DNA of 64,000 nt from Bugulina stolonifera (lineage: Eukaryota > Bryozoa > Gymnolaemata > Cheilostomatida > Bugulidae): positions 29,468,929-29,532,928 of the forward strand of contig OW285187.1 in the NCBI GenBank assembly GCA_935421135.1, given 5' to 3'. The notes under the pieces were generated by a model. That model saw nothing but the letters and a program-made list of their open reading frames with translations. It searched no databases and was not told the DNA's origin. Below, piece by piece: positions 46,501 through 58,134 of this stretch (the first letter of the stretch is position 1; each line of letters opens with the position of its first letter). Position numbers and translations under genes: made by a program.

Positions 46501-49500
46501 AGCTGTCCTGGTATACTAACTGTAGTGTCTAGCCTTGGCTTTTACAGTATTGGGAACAGGTGCTTTGCTACTGTGTTTAGAATTGTTGGTTTGGCTTTGT
46601 TCCAAATGTTAAAATATTGGTCTTCACATGGTAATTCTCAGGTTATGTCGGAAATATTGCTACCCCAAAGCCAACACTTATACATGTAAATGTAAATGCA
46701 CGCATGTTGCAATGTGTTTATATACAGGGGAGTTGTAGGTATATCTGCATATACCTGTTCATGTATACAATAATTTGATTTATATACCCACAATATTATA
46801 TATAATGTTGTTAGGGGGTTTGGCCACTTTTTATATATGATGTATTTTTAAGCATCATTTTAAAAAATACATCATATATAAAAAAGTGGTCAAACCCTCT
46901 AACATCATATAGAGCGCAAGACGGCCACAATACGAGGGGTGCCTCGTGTGCAGTTTGCTCAGAGCATGTCTACTGCTCACTGATGAAGCTTCCTTTATTA
47001 AGGTTGCTGAGCTGGTGTAGTGGTAGCAAGTTCTATTCACTGTGCTAGACGATTAGGTGCTGTAGAGGCCCCGGGTTCAAACCCTAGCCAAGAACTGGTA
47101 TTTTCATGGATTTGAAACAAGAGTCTCTGACTGCTCAAAAATAAGTTCCTTGCTTAAAAATACATCATATATGTAATGTTATTATTATCATTGTAGAGTA
47201 TTTATGCAAAGCAAAACACAAGCATCTGTTTGAACCTGTACTGTGTGTCAGCAAGTAACAATAGCCTGTGTTACCCCGCTATGACAGCAGCTGCCGATGG
47301 TACAGACTGTGATGTAGGTAAATGGTGCATACAGGGTCAGTGTGTAGATAAGAAACAGACATATTCTCTACCAGACCAGAACTGTAATGGTGAGTAAATA
47401 CACTATATTATACACTATTAGTTATAGCATGTATATACATAAAGCATTAGGTACCACATAGAACTTATATAATTATAATTAATTGATTGTCTCCTTATGA
47501 TTAATATGATTAGTATACAGTGGAACTTGCTTAATTCAAACCTCAAATAATTCAAAAACTTGGTTAGTTTAAACTATTAGCCGGGTCCCTGCTGAGCGCT
47601 ATATAAATGGCTTCAAATAATTCAAACTTAGCATCTGTAATTCAAACTTCACACCACTTAGGTTGACACTACAATCAATAATCAACTATTACAGCAAGCA
47701 TTAGTCACCTAATAAGAGTAGCTAGTAGTTAGTAGTTATTAGTAGTTACTACTGCAATATGTTTCTGCTCAAGCAAAGCTGGGAATATTCACTGATTACT
47801 TTACTGTTCCTTAGCTAAATACGTTTTTATACCGTTGTCCTGTACATCTGATGCATAACTTGTTGCCCATCTGCAGTGTTGCAGTTTTGAGTGTACTAAA
47901 CACTACATTAAGTTCTATTTAATAGGAAGCTGACATTCTAAAACTCCTCTTTCCTCATTTGTATTCGCAGTTGAAGCAAATGAACGTTAATGCATACAGG
48001 GACATTCATGTGCCATTACATTTATATAGTGTTATTTGTTATGTAGACATCCAAGTCATTATATAAAATGAAAGAATCACATAATTCAAATTCGGCCTAA
48101 TTCAAACCATTTATGGTGGTCCCTTGGAGTTTAGATTAAACAAGTTCCACTGTATTTAGATGTTTAGCAAAACTTTTTTACATAAATAAATACAATTAAT
48201 TTATTGCAGTAAGAAACTGCTATGCCGGCGAATCTCAGTGTTTGGACAGTGTGAATACTGCGTTTAGAAATATGTTCAGATGTTACTCTGATGGTGTTGA
48301 TTGTGATGGAGGTTGGGATTGTTCTGATGGAACAGATGAGAAGGATTGTAATAAAACATTTACTTGCCCTCCTGGATATACTAAGTGTCACTTTGGGTAA
48401 CAATATAACTGACATGCTTATTTGTAAATATAGAAACACTGCTATTGGTTGAGTATTCACATGTGCTGATGTGATGTACATACATGTAGTAGCTCAGTTT
48501 CTAATTGATCAGCAGAGGTGGTCCTCTCCATAGAGGAAGTCAAGTTGAGAGAGGACAACTTCTAATTATTATCAATAGCTTGTGAGTCTCCGTGCATTGA
48601 TCATAGTAAGAACTTGTTTTCAAACACCAATTATTCCCTTGGAATGAGAGAGAACAACTTCTGATTAGGATCAATAGTTCTCCATAATTAGAACCCCTTG
48701 AAAATCCAATGCTGTAACAACTAGACTTAGCTTATGCTTTAGTGTACATACTTTACCTAGGACACTAATAGATACATGTACATGTATGTGTAGCCTACAG
48801 CATTGGGTACTTATCTGATCTCTCTTGTAATGTATTTTTCTAGGAAAAACAATTTCCCATGGGTTCTTCCTAATGATGTTCCTAAATACTGCATAGCAAA
48901 CAGTTGGGTCTGTGATGGTGACACATATGACTGTACAGACAACTCCGATGAGAATGAACTTTGCTGTAAGTATGTGTAGATAACTCCAAGAAATGGAACA
49001 CGCTCTCCTCAGCTAATTTGTCATGTTGATTTAATGTGTGACCAGATCACTTGCTGCAATCAGTAACCATATTGAGTGTGAACAGCATTAATTATAAAAG
49101 AAATGTAGTGCCACCCTGCTTTGCATTTTATATTCAAAAATCTGTAACAATAATTGAACACTGGCCTGGGATTTGGTGCACCCAACCAAAATAATATTAT
49201 TTTGATTAGGTGCACCAAATCCCAGGCCAGTGTCCAAGAAGCTGCTTAGGTTTATTCTAAGGACTTGCCTTCAATGTTTTTTTTTGTCGTAAACAGGCTG
49301 TTGCTTTACCAAGTCCAAATCTAAACAAACCTCAGTATTGAGAATCGACTCCAAATAATTGTGTTTGAGCACATTTCTCAAGCAATCTCCACCTTGCTCG
49401 CCGATTCTCATGGCCCTATAATTACACGGGAGAGCTAGCCTTGCCATGTGGTAGTGTGCAGTTGGCAGCTGTGAATAACCTTTTGCAAAATAAGCTACAT

Positions 49501-49967
49501 TGCCAAAATATCGATTATGTTATATTGTCCTACATCTGCAATCTGCAGTAGTCTACTACTGATATGTTTTATGACAATTTATAGCATCATCTAGCACTTC
49601 CGTTTCGACAACAGATTCTGTGACAGTCAAAGAGGGCAGCAACTCTACATTTTTAAAATGTATGTAGTTCGATTCTATACTACTTCTGTACTTGCCATTA
49701 CTGTATTCTTATGTTACCTCTCTTAATCTGCCTTGTTTTTGTTTCAAGATCTAGTATATTGGTTGGTTGGCTGTTTGTGTTTTAGCTGAATGTTACATGT
49801 GCCAAGATACAAACATCTGTATCAACAAAGAAGAATACTGTGAGAAGCAATGTCCTGATGATAAAGACTGTATCGATGGTGTAAAGAGTCTGAAATCTGG
49901 TGTAGCTAGGGTAGTACAAGATTATAGATGTATGGCTGTGTTACTACTCATGTTTTCTGTAAAGTAA
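40594..49967 (+). CDS. Secreted ADAMTS-like metalloproteinase with two LDLa repeats, copy 2 (16 exons)
   Basis: Exons: 40594-40681, 40858-41189, 41553-41636, 42583-42700, 43109-43302, 43560-43637, 44049-44200, 44833-44876, 45635-45746, 45887-46033, 46332-46476, 47197-47389, 48210-48396, 48844-48965, 49585-49659, 49786-49967. Sum 2253 nt (750 aa), all phases fit. Exon number, order and phases equal those of copy 1; nine internal exons have identical lengths. Signal peptide [16 protein letters not shown]; cysteine-free pro-region; furin-type RRKR at 215-218; zinc motif H396-E-L-G-H400-x2-G-x2-H406-D-G, followed by another H-G; Met-turn NYIMAAY. ADAMTS-like Cys-rich region, two LDLa repeats ([30 protein letters not shown]) and the C-terminal Cys module ([21 protein letters not shown]) follow. 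The Ser/Thr linker is short, and the C-terminal hydrophobic tail (MAVLLLMF) is shorter than in copy 1, so membrane anchoring is doubtful. Possible AATAAA at 50491-50496. Confidence 0.9.
44686..44832 (+). repeat. Three tandem 50-bp units that each end in a 3' splice site-like CTACAG
   Basis: Units start at 44686, 44736 and 44786 (TATAACTGTAGCATGGAGGT...) and are almost identical. Each ends ATTATYCTACAG. The third supplies the acceptor of exon 8 of metalloproteinase copy 2 (exon at 44833); the other two are potential cryptic acceptors 50 and 100 nt upstream. Confidence 0.92.
46810..46903. repeat. 94-bp hairpin (imperfect palindrome)
   Basis: The left arm opens GTTAGGGGGTTTGGCCACTT and the right arm closes with AAGTGGTCAAACCCTCTAAC. 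Arms of about 41 nt pair with few mismatches around a 9-nt loop. It lies in the intron between exons 11 and 12 of metalloproteinase copy 2, next to a SINE-like sequence. Confidence 0.85.
46990..47150 (+). mobile_element. tRNA-derived SINE-like element
   Basis: Box A-like CTGGTGTAGTGGTAGC (47012-47027) and box B-like GGTTCAAACC (47074-47083) are well formed. The spacing is long because of an expanded middle. A 19-bp word, TAAAAATACATCATATAT, follows at about 47154 and matches the right arm of the adjacent hairpin (about 46862), as target duplication or recombination would leave. Confidence 0.6.
47518..48152. mobile_element. 635-bp pogo/Tigger-type MITE with TA target duplication
   Basis: The left end CAGTGGAACTTGCTTAATTC and the right end (complement of CAGTGGAACTTGTTTAATCT) are terminal inverted repeats flanked by TA on both sides. 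The CAGTGGAAC start and TA duplication are typical of the pogo/Tigger branch of Tc1/mariner. Internal ATAATTCAAA words repeat near both ends. No transposase frame is present, so it is non-autonomous. It lies between exons 12 and 13 of metalloproteinase copy 2. Confidence 0.88.
48515..48562. repeat. Short hairpin of the GAAGTTGTCCTCTC family
   Basis: The arms are GAGGTGGTCCTCTCCATAG and, at the other end, GAGAGAGGACAACTTC, pairing with several mismatches. A further single arm (GAGAGAGAACAACTTC) follows at about 48647-48662. It is intronic in metalloproteinase copy 2. Confidence 0.65.
49158..49233. repeat. 76-bp near-perfect palindrome
   Basis: It starts ACACTGGCCTGGGATTTGGT and ends with the exact reverse complement of that 20-mer. 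Pairing continues almost to an AATATT centre with only two or three mismatches. It lies in the intron between exons 14 and 15 of metalloproteinase copy 2. Confidence 0.9.
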
Positions 49968-52900
49968 CATCTATGTCTATGAGATTCAACTACATGTGCA
50001 TTGCATCAACTACATGTTCCGTATCAGAAATCATACAAATATAAATTTGCCATGTACGGCCTAGCCATGACTCCTGTATATGTGATATGTCAGATAAAGT
50101 GCCCTGTGAACTGTGATAATACTAAATATTCTTTAAACATATTTTATTGTATACGAGTATATTATGGTGATAAAAACCCACATTCTTGATCTACATGTAC
50201 ATTAGCTTTGTTTTGTTTCGGTTAAATCACCATAATGATGTGTTTGCTTTCCAAAAACTACTTAGTTTTTATCATGCTGTTTGTATGTAATTATTACTAT
50301 GTATGTTGCATATTTGCATCCAATATTTTAGTCTCGCTGTTTTCCATCTTGATAGTTTGAATCACAAAAATTTCTAGATTACATTCAATATAAAGTTTTA
50401 GTTTTATAGTACGGTTCATATTACAAAATATTCCCTAACGTAATGGCAGTGCTCGAAGTGTGGTATGTACCCAATTAAAGAAAACCATTAAATAAATTAA
50501 AACCAATTTAATATTTCATTTGTGATATACCATATTCTACTGACCAAAAAATGGACCAAAGCTGTATAGCTATGTTGTTTAAATTAATCCAAACAAAGAC
50601 CAGCACTATGGGAGAAGTTCAATGCTTATTATAAAGATCAGGACAATCAAATAAATCAACTGTCAAGCTAACGTAGGTATCCATCCTCAACCATATAAGG
50701 TGTGTTCACGACCTCTTGGACAGACCCAGGTCGCGAATAAAAATCACCAAAAATGCTTTTGGCCTGAGATTTCGCTTGGCCGGATGAAACCATCCCTAGC
50801 TCATCGGCACACCTGACTTCTTTGTGCGGAAATGAGGATTTCGCTTCTGGCCCAGGCCGGTGTGTTCGCGACTCTGTGACGGATGTGTGCCAGAAAATAT
50901 TTTCGTAAATTAGCCTGGGTCTGAAATTTAGATCGCAAAGACACCTATAAACGCAGTGAAGCCTCTCAGGTGCATGTTACGTATAGGAAACATTTATTTG
51001 AACTTAATTTTCACCGAGCAGAAATATTTCAACCTGCATGTTTCGATATTGCTAAAATAGTGGAGGTTTTAATCTAAGCTACACTTGAAAAAGGGGCCAA
51101 CCCTAAAGATATTGAACGTAGATGTTTCACAACCTCCAATTATCATTTGCAGGTTTACAAGCTACATTAATTCCTTAGATTTATCTATTCTTGCCCTTAG
51201 TTGAATTAATGAGTAGAAAACTTCTTTCTGTTTACAATAAAAACGCAACTTCTGTGTAGCACCTAATTGCATTTCCTGTCTTTTAAACTTGCGATATTCG
51301 TAGAAGTTATGCGTCTGTGTAGCATGCTCTTAAAGGTGGACTGTACTGAAAATTTCAGAATGTTTGTCACCAAATTAACTATGTTAGTATTACTTGATAC
51401 CTATACAAACATATCTAAACTGTTTTAGTAGTAGTTAATAGATGCTAAACTGCAAAAAAGTAACCCCAAAATTTCTAAATTAACCATAGTGATGTCAGCT
51501 TTAGGAGTTTTCTCCACCTAGTTTTATGTCAATTCTCAAAACTTCTTCTTTGATTATCTCAACTCTGACACACTATATAGCTAAAATATTTAGTTGTCAC
51601 GACTGCTTTAGTAGAAATACAGTGTTCATTCAATAAAACAGATATTAGTAATTATAGTACTACATACTACAGGTTCAACACACCAGTCTAGTGCATTGGC
51701 TTGTTATTCATGAGCAGTACATCCCTCAGGAAAATTACCATATAGGTTATCGAAGGATTGAAAGGCGATGCAAAATATGGTTGTTCTAGGGGGGTACCCT
51801 AGAACAACCACAGTGTCAATACATTTTTGTAAAATGACAACTGTGGCTGTTATATTATTATATAGCTACAAGTACATTGCGTCATGAATGAACGGTCTAT
51901 TGATTGCAGGCCAGTTGGATCAGCTTTGAGTGGGGGTGGAAAACTGATTATTTGGTCTCAAATGATAATATGGCTAAATTTAATTCATATTTTTCTTGTA
52001 CAAGTAGTTTTGATGTTCTTCTACTTCTTATTCACATTTGCAGTACCTTTGGTATGTTGACCATAGTCTATGCAGTAACTTCTAATTTTGTCAATGTTAC
52101 CCCCAACAGCAAGCATGCTTTAGCTCAGGTTTCTTAGAAGCAATGCTCTTTTGACTAGGGCATCAACCATGAAGCCCATTATAAATAAGTGGAAAGGACC
52201 TAAAGGCTATTTATTATTAATAATGTAATTGTCTTCTCTTGAAATGAGTTTTCCAGCCTCCATCTTGCATATTATGCAGACTGCTTCAGTTTCAGTTTGT
52301 TTCTTTGTCCTACTGCTTGAACTTTAGAATGGAACCAGCTGTTGGCTGAAAAGGGAGAAGTTCAGCATTAGCTTCACAAATCACTTACTTCTCAAACTCT
52401 GACTATCACTGTGTAGTATTTCTTTAGTGCAAATTGCAATCATTTATAATGATAATTATATATAATATTCAGTAATATAAATATTGATATTCTAATTCTA
52501 TTCTGTTGAGTATTTTTATTTTTATTTTAGACCTACTCGATACTTACACTATTACTATACTTTTACTAGACTACATGACTTGTGATTTTAATTCCCCATA
52601 GTCATTATCATATATAATTATGCTATAGAAGCCATATGATGTGGTATGACATATGAATAATTTATGCAATATTATTACATAACTTTAAGATAATCAATCC
52701 AATGCGTGAATTTCAATATAAATTAAATTTATAATAATATAATAATAATAATAATCATTATAATATAATTAAATAAATAGTCAATAGTTTAAATGATTTT
52801 AACAATTATTCATATTGATATTGTTTAAATTAATATAAAATAGTGTAAAATAAGTATAATTATAACAATCATATTTTAGGCCTAAATGTCTACCAATTTT

Positions 52901-53641
52901 ATTTTTGAATTAGAATTTATTAATTATTGTTTTCATTTGCCAACATCGTAAATGGCTAAAAACTGAAAAGAAGTAAGCAGACACAATAATCTCCATATGA
53001 ATGCGGACATTATATTACTAATTTAAATTCTTTTACTAGCATATGGTATAGGTCCCTATGCGTACTATTAGTATTATAAAATTTAATAATGTAATACTCG
53101 TATGAACAAATAATTAAATTAAATTATTATTGGTAATAGGCCTAATTACAGCATAGTTATATAAAAACAAATTATAGTGAATAATAAAATGTGATTAAAT
53201 TTTAATTTTTTATTAAATTGTTTACCCTGTTAATAACATAAATGCTGAAAACTAACTTTAAAGGTAATGTTAATTGAGTATTTGATAAGGCCTTTTACTG
53301 TGTAAGCCCTATCCTTACAGTGGTAAAGGGGCATTTCAAAAAGACAGATAAAACAGGACATTTCACTACCGGACTGTTCGAAACTGTTTTGGTTATTTTT
53401 AGAGGAGCACAACTTACATACAATTAATTTCAAATAAATAAAAGATAATTTTGAAAATAGAAATTATTTGAAGTCTAGGGTTTAGAGGTTTCAAACTGCC
53501 TGGTGTTGAACTGTCCAGTTTCGAAAGGTCCTGTTTTGAACTGTCCTTTTCAAACAGTCGCAAAATCCCTCCCAATCGTGCAAATCAATTTTTTGAAAGT
53601 TTCCAAGTTGTAGTAGGCCTAAGTTTTATCATGTAAGGCAG
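49968..53641. other. Non-coding, AT-rich region downstream of the metalloproteinase pair
   Basis: It contains a possible polyadenylation signal (50491-50496), a relatively GC-rich repeat-like patch at 50700-50950, and a short perfect hairpin at 51778-51810. The stretch at 52400-53250 is extremely A/T-rich. I see no convincing exon. Confidence 0.55.
51778..51810. repeat. 33-bp perfect hairpin
   Basis: TGGTTGTTCTAGGG at 51778-51791 pairs perfectly with CCCTAGAACAACCA at 51797-51810 around a 5-nt loop. It lies alone in non-coding DNA, with no run of Ts typical of a terminator. Confidence 0.85.
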
Positions 53642-54867
53642 CAGAGCTGGGTCCAAGTCATAGGTTTGACTTGACAAGAATTTAATTCACTAGTCGACTT
53701 GATTTGGACTTGCCAACTTGGTGACTTGACTTTGACTTGCACATCAATGTGACTTCACTTGACTTAATTTGAAAATCTGAATTACTTGTGACTTAGGACT
53801 TTGAATTGGGGCATACCAAGTCAATGTGACGGATAAAATTGTGTGCACTGTTTAGCCAACATAAAAAAACAAGTCTTAATTGTCTACCCACATATCACTT
53901 TCCTCAGAGTATATCAGGGTTAGGGGTTTGAGACTATGCACTACAATATGAACTAGTTTGGAATTACAGGGTAGCTAGTTGACACCCCCTTATCGTGTGC
54001 TGCTTACGTCCGATTAAACACTGTATCACCATTACTAATGTACAATACCACATGACCAGTCTATCATTCATTACATCATCTATAGACTGGTTCTTTATCA
54101 TAGTTGAATGGCATGCATACCCGGCTAAACTTTTGCATGGTTTGAAACAGAGTTGTGTCGACTTGCAAGTCAACAAGTCAAGCCATTTTTTAAAACTTTG
54201 GAGGCAAGTCAAGTCCATCTCGAGTCAGTGCTACCTTAAGTCAAGTCAGCTGTCATGCAAGTCACAAGTCAAGTTCAAGGCCGCTTGTCTACTTGCAAGT
54301 TGAAATGCAAGTCAAGTGGGAGACAACTTCAAGATTATTGTACATCTTTCCAAACATCACTTTTTTTCTTTTAGTAGACATTCCAATGCATGAAAAACCA
54401 TGCCAAAATGTAGTTGGATGGGCATGTATGCTAGACATTAATTATGGCAACTAGTCTATGTATGTAGCAATATTGGCACTACAGTTGAGACTGGTCATGT
54501 AGTATTATATACAGTATTGGTGACGGTGATACTGTGTTACATAGCATATAAACAGAAGATGGGACAGTACAGAGTGTCCACTGGCCAGTCCTGCAATTCC
54601 AGTCTACGTATTGTAGTTTAATTGACTAATTATTGCATTGTGCATTGTGCATTGTATTCACTACTTACACCATACTACTTGCACTACTTTATTCTCCACA
54701 TTGACTTGACAGAACCCAAGTCAAAATTACAAGTCATTGCTGCGTCCAAGTCAAGTCACATTGATATGCAAGTCAAATTCAAATCAAGTCAGCGTGTTGA
54801 CAAATCCAAGTCAAGTCGACGTATGACTTGACTTAGCAAGTCAATCTATGACTTGGACCCAACTCTG
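53642..54867. mobile_element. About 1.2-kb CAAGTC-rich element with inverted termini
   Basis: The left terminus is CAGAGCTGGGTCCAAGTCAT and the right terminus is the complement of CAGAGTTGGGTCCAAGTCAT (19 of 20 bases). Next to both ends are many CAAGTC / GACTTG words. The centre (about 53860-54140 and 54340-54700) is ordinary AT-rich DNA without a transposase frame. I see no clear target-site duplication. Confidence 0.7.
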
Positions 54868-54934
54868 GTATGCAATAGATTGCAATGTCTATTAAAAAGG
54901 CGATGTTTTGTAAAAAAACCTGTCAATGTTTTTT

Positions 54935-55065
54935 GAAGTTGTCTCCCACTTGACTTGAGACTTGCATTGTACACTGACTTGAAGCAGCTCTGACTTGACT
55001 TCAACTTGGCTTGCCTCCAAAAGTTTACAATGAGTCGACCTGTTGACTTAGATCCAGCTCTGTTG
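54935..55065. mobile_element. Partial inverted copy of the CAAGTC-rich element
   Basis: It runs from GAAGTTGTCTCCCACTTGAC to the terminus-like GACTTAGATCCAGCTCTG. Its reverse complement matches the adjacent element at about 54160-54325, including TTTGGAGGCAAG and CAAGTGGGAGACAACTTC. The pair could form a large stem of more than 100 bp. Confidence 0.65.
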
Positions 55066-55617
55066 GATAGAGACTGAAATAAGAAGTTTAAATTTAGCTT
55101 TGTTATGTAGTGAACTACAACTATCCTACGCATCCCATAGGAGACTGTGCCAAGGAGCTGTGCACCTATTGGCTAGCAGGATAAACGGATTTACGGTAGC
55201 TAGCCGACTTGTAGAAGACTGCAACCCTTATCTTCATAAACTTTGGTGAGTGAAGACAAGGGTTTCTTTGTACCCGGTTGCTTGTTGCTGTAGGTTAGCT
55301 AAGGATAAAACCATTGCAGAAAAGGTGAAGGGATGAAGAAAAAACTTAAACTTTCCTAGGTTATTTGAACTCCAAAACTGAACCAACTGGACATGTCAAA
55401 ACCATGTAGGCTGCAGTGCTTTACTGTAACCAACTAAAAGACCAAATTAATGCAGCCCAGTAAATTTATTACAATCAATTCAGACCGGTGCTTATTATAG
55501 ATATAGGCCTAAATAACATTATTTATATTTATGTAAATGATTGATCAAAACTTCATCTGCTCAAACCATTATTGCATTAACTAGTAGTTATAATATTATA
55601 TTCCATATCGTTTTCAG

Positions 55618-58107
55618 GATTTTTATTTGATGCAAGGAAAAGACAGAAAGATGCAGACACTTGGCAGCTACCAGAAAGTGTGGTTCCAACATCAAAGGAA
55701 GAGTCAGACTTATGTGGGAGCAAATCCTATGAAGCTGTAAGCAAAAATTACCTAGTGTATTATTGTACTTAGGATGCCTGCCTGGTTGGCCAAAACTAGA
55801 TTAAACCTATAATAGTAGGCTAAATGTGTCACATATGACTAAAATTGTTTAAGGTAAACAGACAGGATAGGCCTACTTGACCTGCATTTCAGCCATGCAA
55901 TGCCCTAACCAACATGTATTACAAAGTGTATAAATTTACACCTAGTAGTATATATTTGTAAAGAACATGCAGCCATGCTGTCAAACTACTTTGGGTTGTG
56001 ATTGGACATCATGGCACTTCTGACAGAGTCATGTTTTTTTTCATTTATTTATATTAGTTTATGTCATCATTATTCAAATAGTAGTGATATTAAAATAAGG
56101 TAATAGAACATGGGGCTAATCACATAGTTCGAAACTAGAGTTGTGACAGCCCCATTCCAGAGGTTCGCCAGCCACAGAAGGCTGACACATGCAACCAGGG
56201 ACACACGCTGCGCCCTCCCACTATGCATCAAGCTCCCAGAGATGAGCAGCCAGGTGTCCCGCATAGACCCCACCGCGGAGGTCTCGTAGGTCCCACGCAT
56301 GCTCACCAAATAGATTAGCGGCAGTAAAATAAATAGACCTCTTTCCCAGTTCCGAATTAACTTTAATTGATTTCAGTGGATTTTTCAATGTCATGGTGTG
56401 TACAGTCTCAATTAAATTAAGATTATTAAGTTGATTGTTAAAGTTGACCTTCTTTGCAAACCCACTATTTAGCACCATGGCTGTCATAGCTTTATAATCA
56501 TATCTAAACTGTTAGTGGAGTAACTATCTCATGCTAAACTGCACGAAAAGTAGTCAAAAATGGTTGAAATTTCCATGATAATGTTTGCAGTGAAAGTTAC
56601 CCACCCTTACTAATAATGTCAATTCGCATAAATTGTATCCGATTTTCTCAACTTTTTCACGCTGTACATTGTATCAAATAGTCAAACCTGCTATCATAGT
56701 AAACATGTCTTTGTATAATATGTATTTCTAGGTAACACAAGCATGTGGGGGAGAGACTACTCTGATTCTATTTAGATACATGGGAGATCTTCTAATGACT
56801 TTAGAGAAAAGCTAACTATGTCTATCATGCTCTTCGCAGGGTTGTTTGTTAGTAAGTGAAAATTTGGCTAATGAACTTAATAGAAAAATGGTAGCCGGTT
56901 GTTTTACCATTCTTGTCATAGTTATGGGTGCACAAAATTAGTCTAGATTGCAGGTCAACTACACCTTGTTTGCACAACAACCTCTCACAGTTGCAACTTA
57001 GCTTATACACATACTTAGATGATTGCCTTTCTCATGTATTCACAATAATATAGATCTCTGTACAAATAGTCTCTAACAATCAAGCAGTCCCGTGTAACAT
57101 ATTTCTGATCGAGTATTTATGTCAGTTCAGTCATTAATATTGTATCTTTCTACAAAATTATGAGATACCATGCTCCATGATGCCGCAGAGTTTAAAAATA
57201 GATATTTTGATAGAACCCCTAGTTTTATTATAAGATATTGGCATGGGTTAATTAATGTAATGATAGAGGGTAGCACTAGCCCTATTGTATAATTTTATTT
57301 CTACTGTTTCTACATTTAATCCTAGTGGCCAGGTGAACTGTCTGCATAAGTAATGATGATCAACCTTTTGTTGTTTTATGTTTCAGTAATGATGGGCTTA
57401 CGAAGAAGAAAGATACTTCACTCCTATGCTCCCTTTCCTACTAATGGATTCAACTACAGGTACTGTATGTCACAATTAAAATAAATGATATATTTGTACA
57501 ATGTAGGTCCTAAATCAATGGTATTCAATTCAAATTTTAATAAATGTACATGTATGTTTGGTACATGCATGTGCAAGTCCCTGGCTTAGCAATCATTTAT
57601 TGTGTTTTATTGTTATTCATAGTCTTGGCCAGCAATCTGAAAATTTCAGCGACTGATGCCTGCATTTGTGCTGCATTAATGTCGTGTTCAACCACATTTC
57701 ATGCAGTTTTACAAACTGAAATGCATGTGAACACACAGCCATATTATATGTACATGTAATATCGCTAGTACCTGGCAATGTACCTGGCCGCTATGTACCT
57801 GGCCTCTAGCTTGGGGGCCCAGTCACCTGTTTGATCCTCAACCCATGTAGTTATAATCAATAAGAAGCTGGTAGAATTAGTCATGTAATTAGTTAGTATT
57901 ATTTAGTGTCAGTAAAAGGGTTCTGCTGGTAAGCAGTAGTCATTCTGCCAATGTTGCACCAACATTCATCAACATAGCCTCTACAAAGTTGTGATTTTCT
58001 TCTGCAAATTGCAGTAATAAAATTCTGATTTTCATTTGCAGAATAAGAAGAGATTACAGAGGAAGGGAAAAGGAAAGAAGTATAATAATTCAATTATATC
58101 TATGTAA
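55618..58107 (+). CDS. Possible 3' end of an unidentified gene (two candidate exons)
   Basis: Candidate exon 55618-55736 has a TTTTCAG acceptor, a GCT/GTAAGC donor, and is open in the frame beginning FLFDARKRQKDADTWQ, ending KSYEA in phase 0. Candidate terminal exon 58042-58107 (TTTGCAG acceptor) reads on in phase 0 as NKKRLQRKGKGKKYNNSIIS plus M and stop. Polyadenylation signals AATAAA follow at once at 58115-58120 and 58129-58134. A further possible exon, 57387-57459, is open but does not match the phase. The product would be basic at its C terminus. I recognise no family and cannot find upstream exons, so this may be chance. Confidence 0.28.
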
Positions 58108-58134
58108 TTATTGTAATAAACAGGTTGTAATAAA

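Noticed and set aside
46990..47150. Possible functional tRNA gene
   Set aside because: The box A and B words are good, but the acceptor and anticodon stems do not pair and the length between boxes is too great; a SINE head fits better.
56070..56487. Moderately GC-rich stretch with minus-strand frames of 79 and 88 codons
   Set aside because: No splice-supported structure or known domain; more likely a repeat fragment.
57387..57459. Extra exon for the candidate gene at 55618-58107
   Set aside because: It is open in only one frame, which needs a phase-1 upstream exon, while the neighbouring candidate ends in phase 0; kept out of the model.
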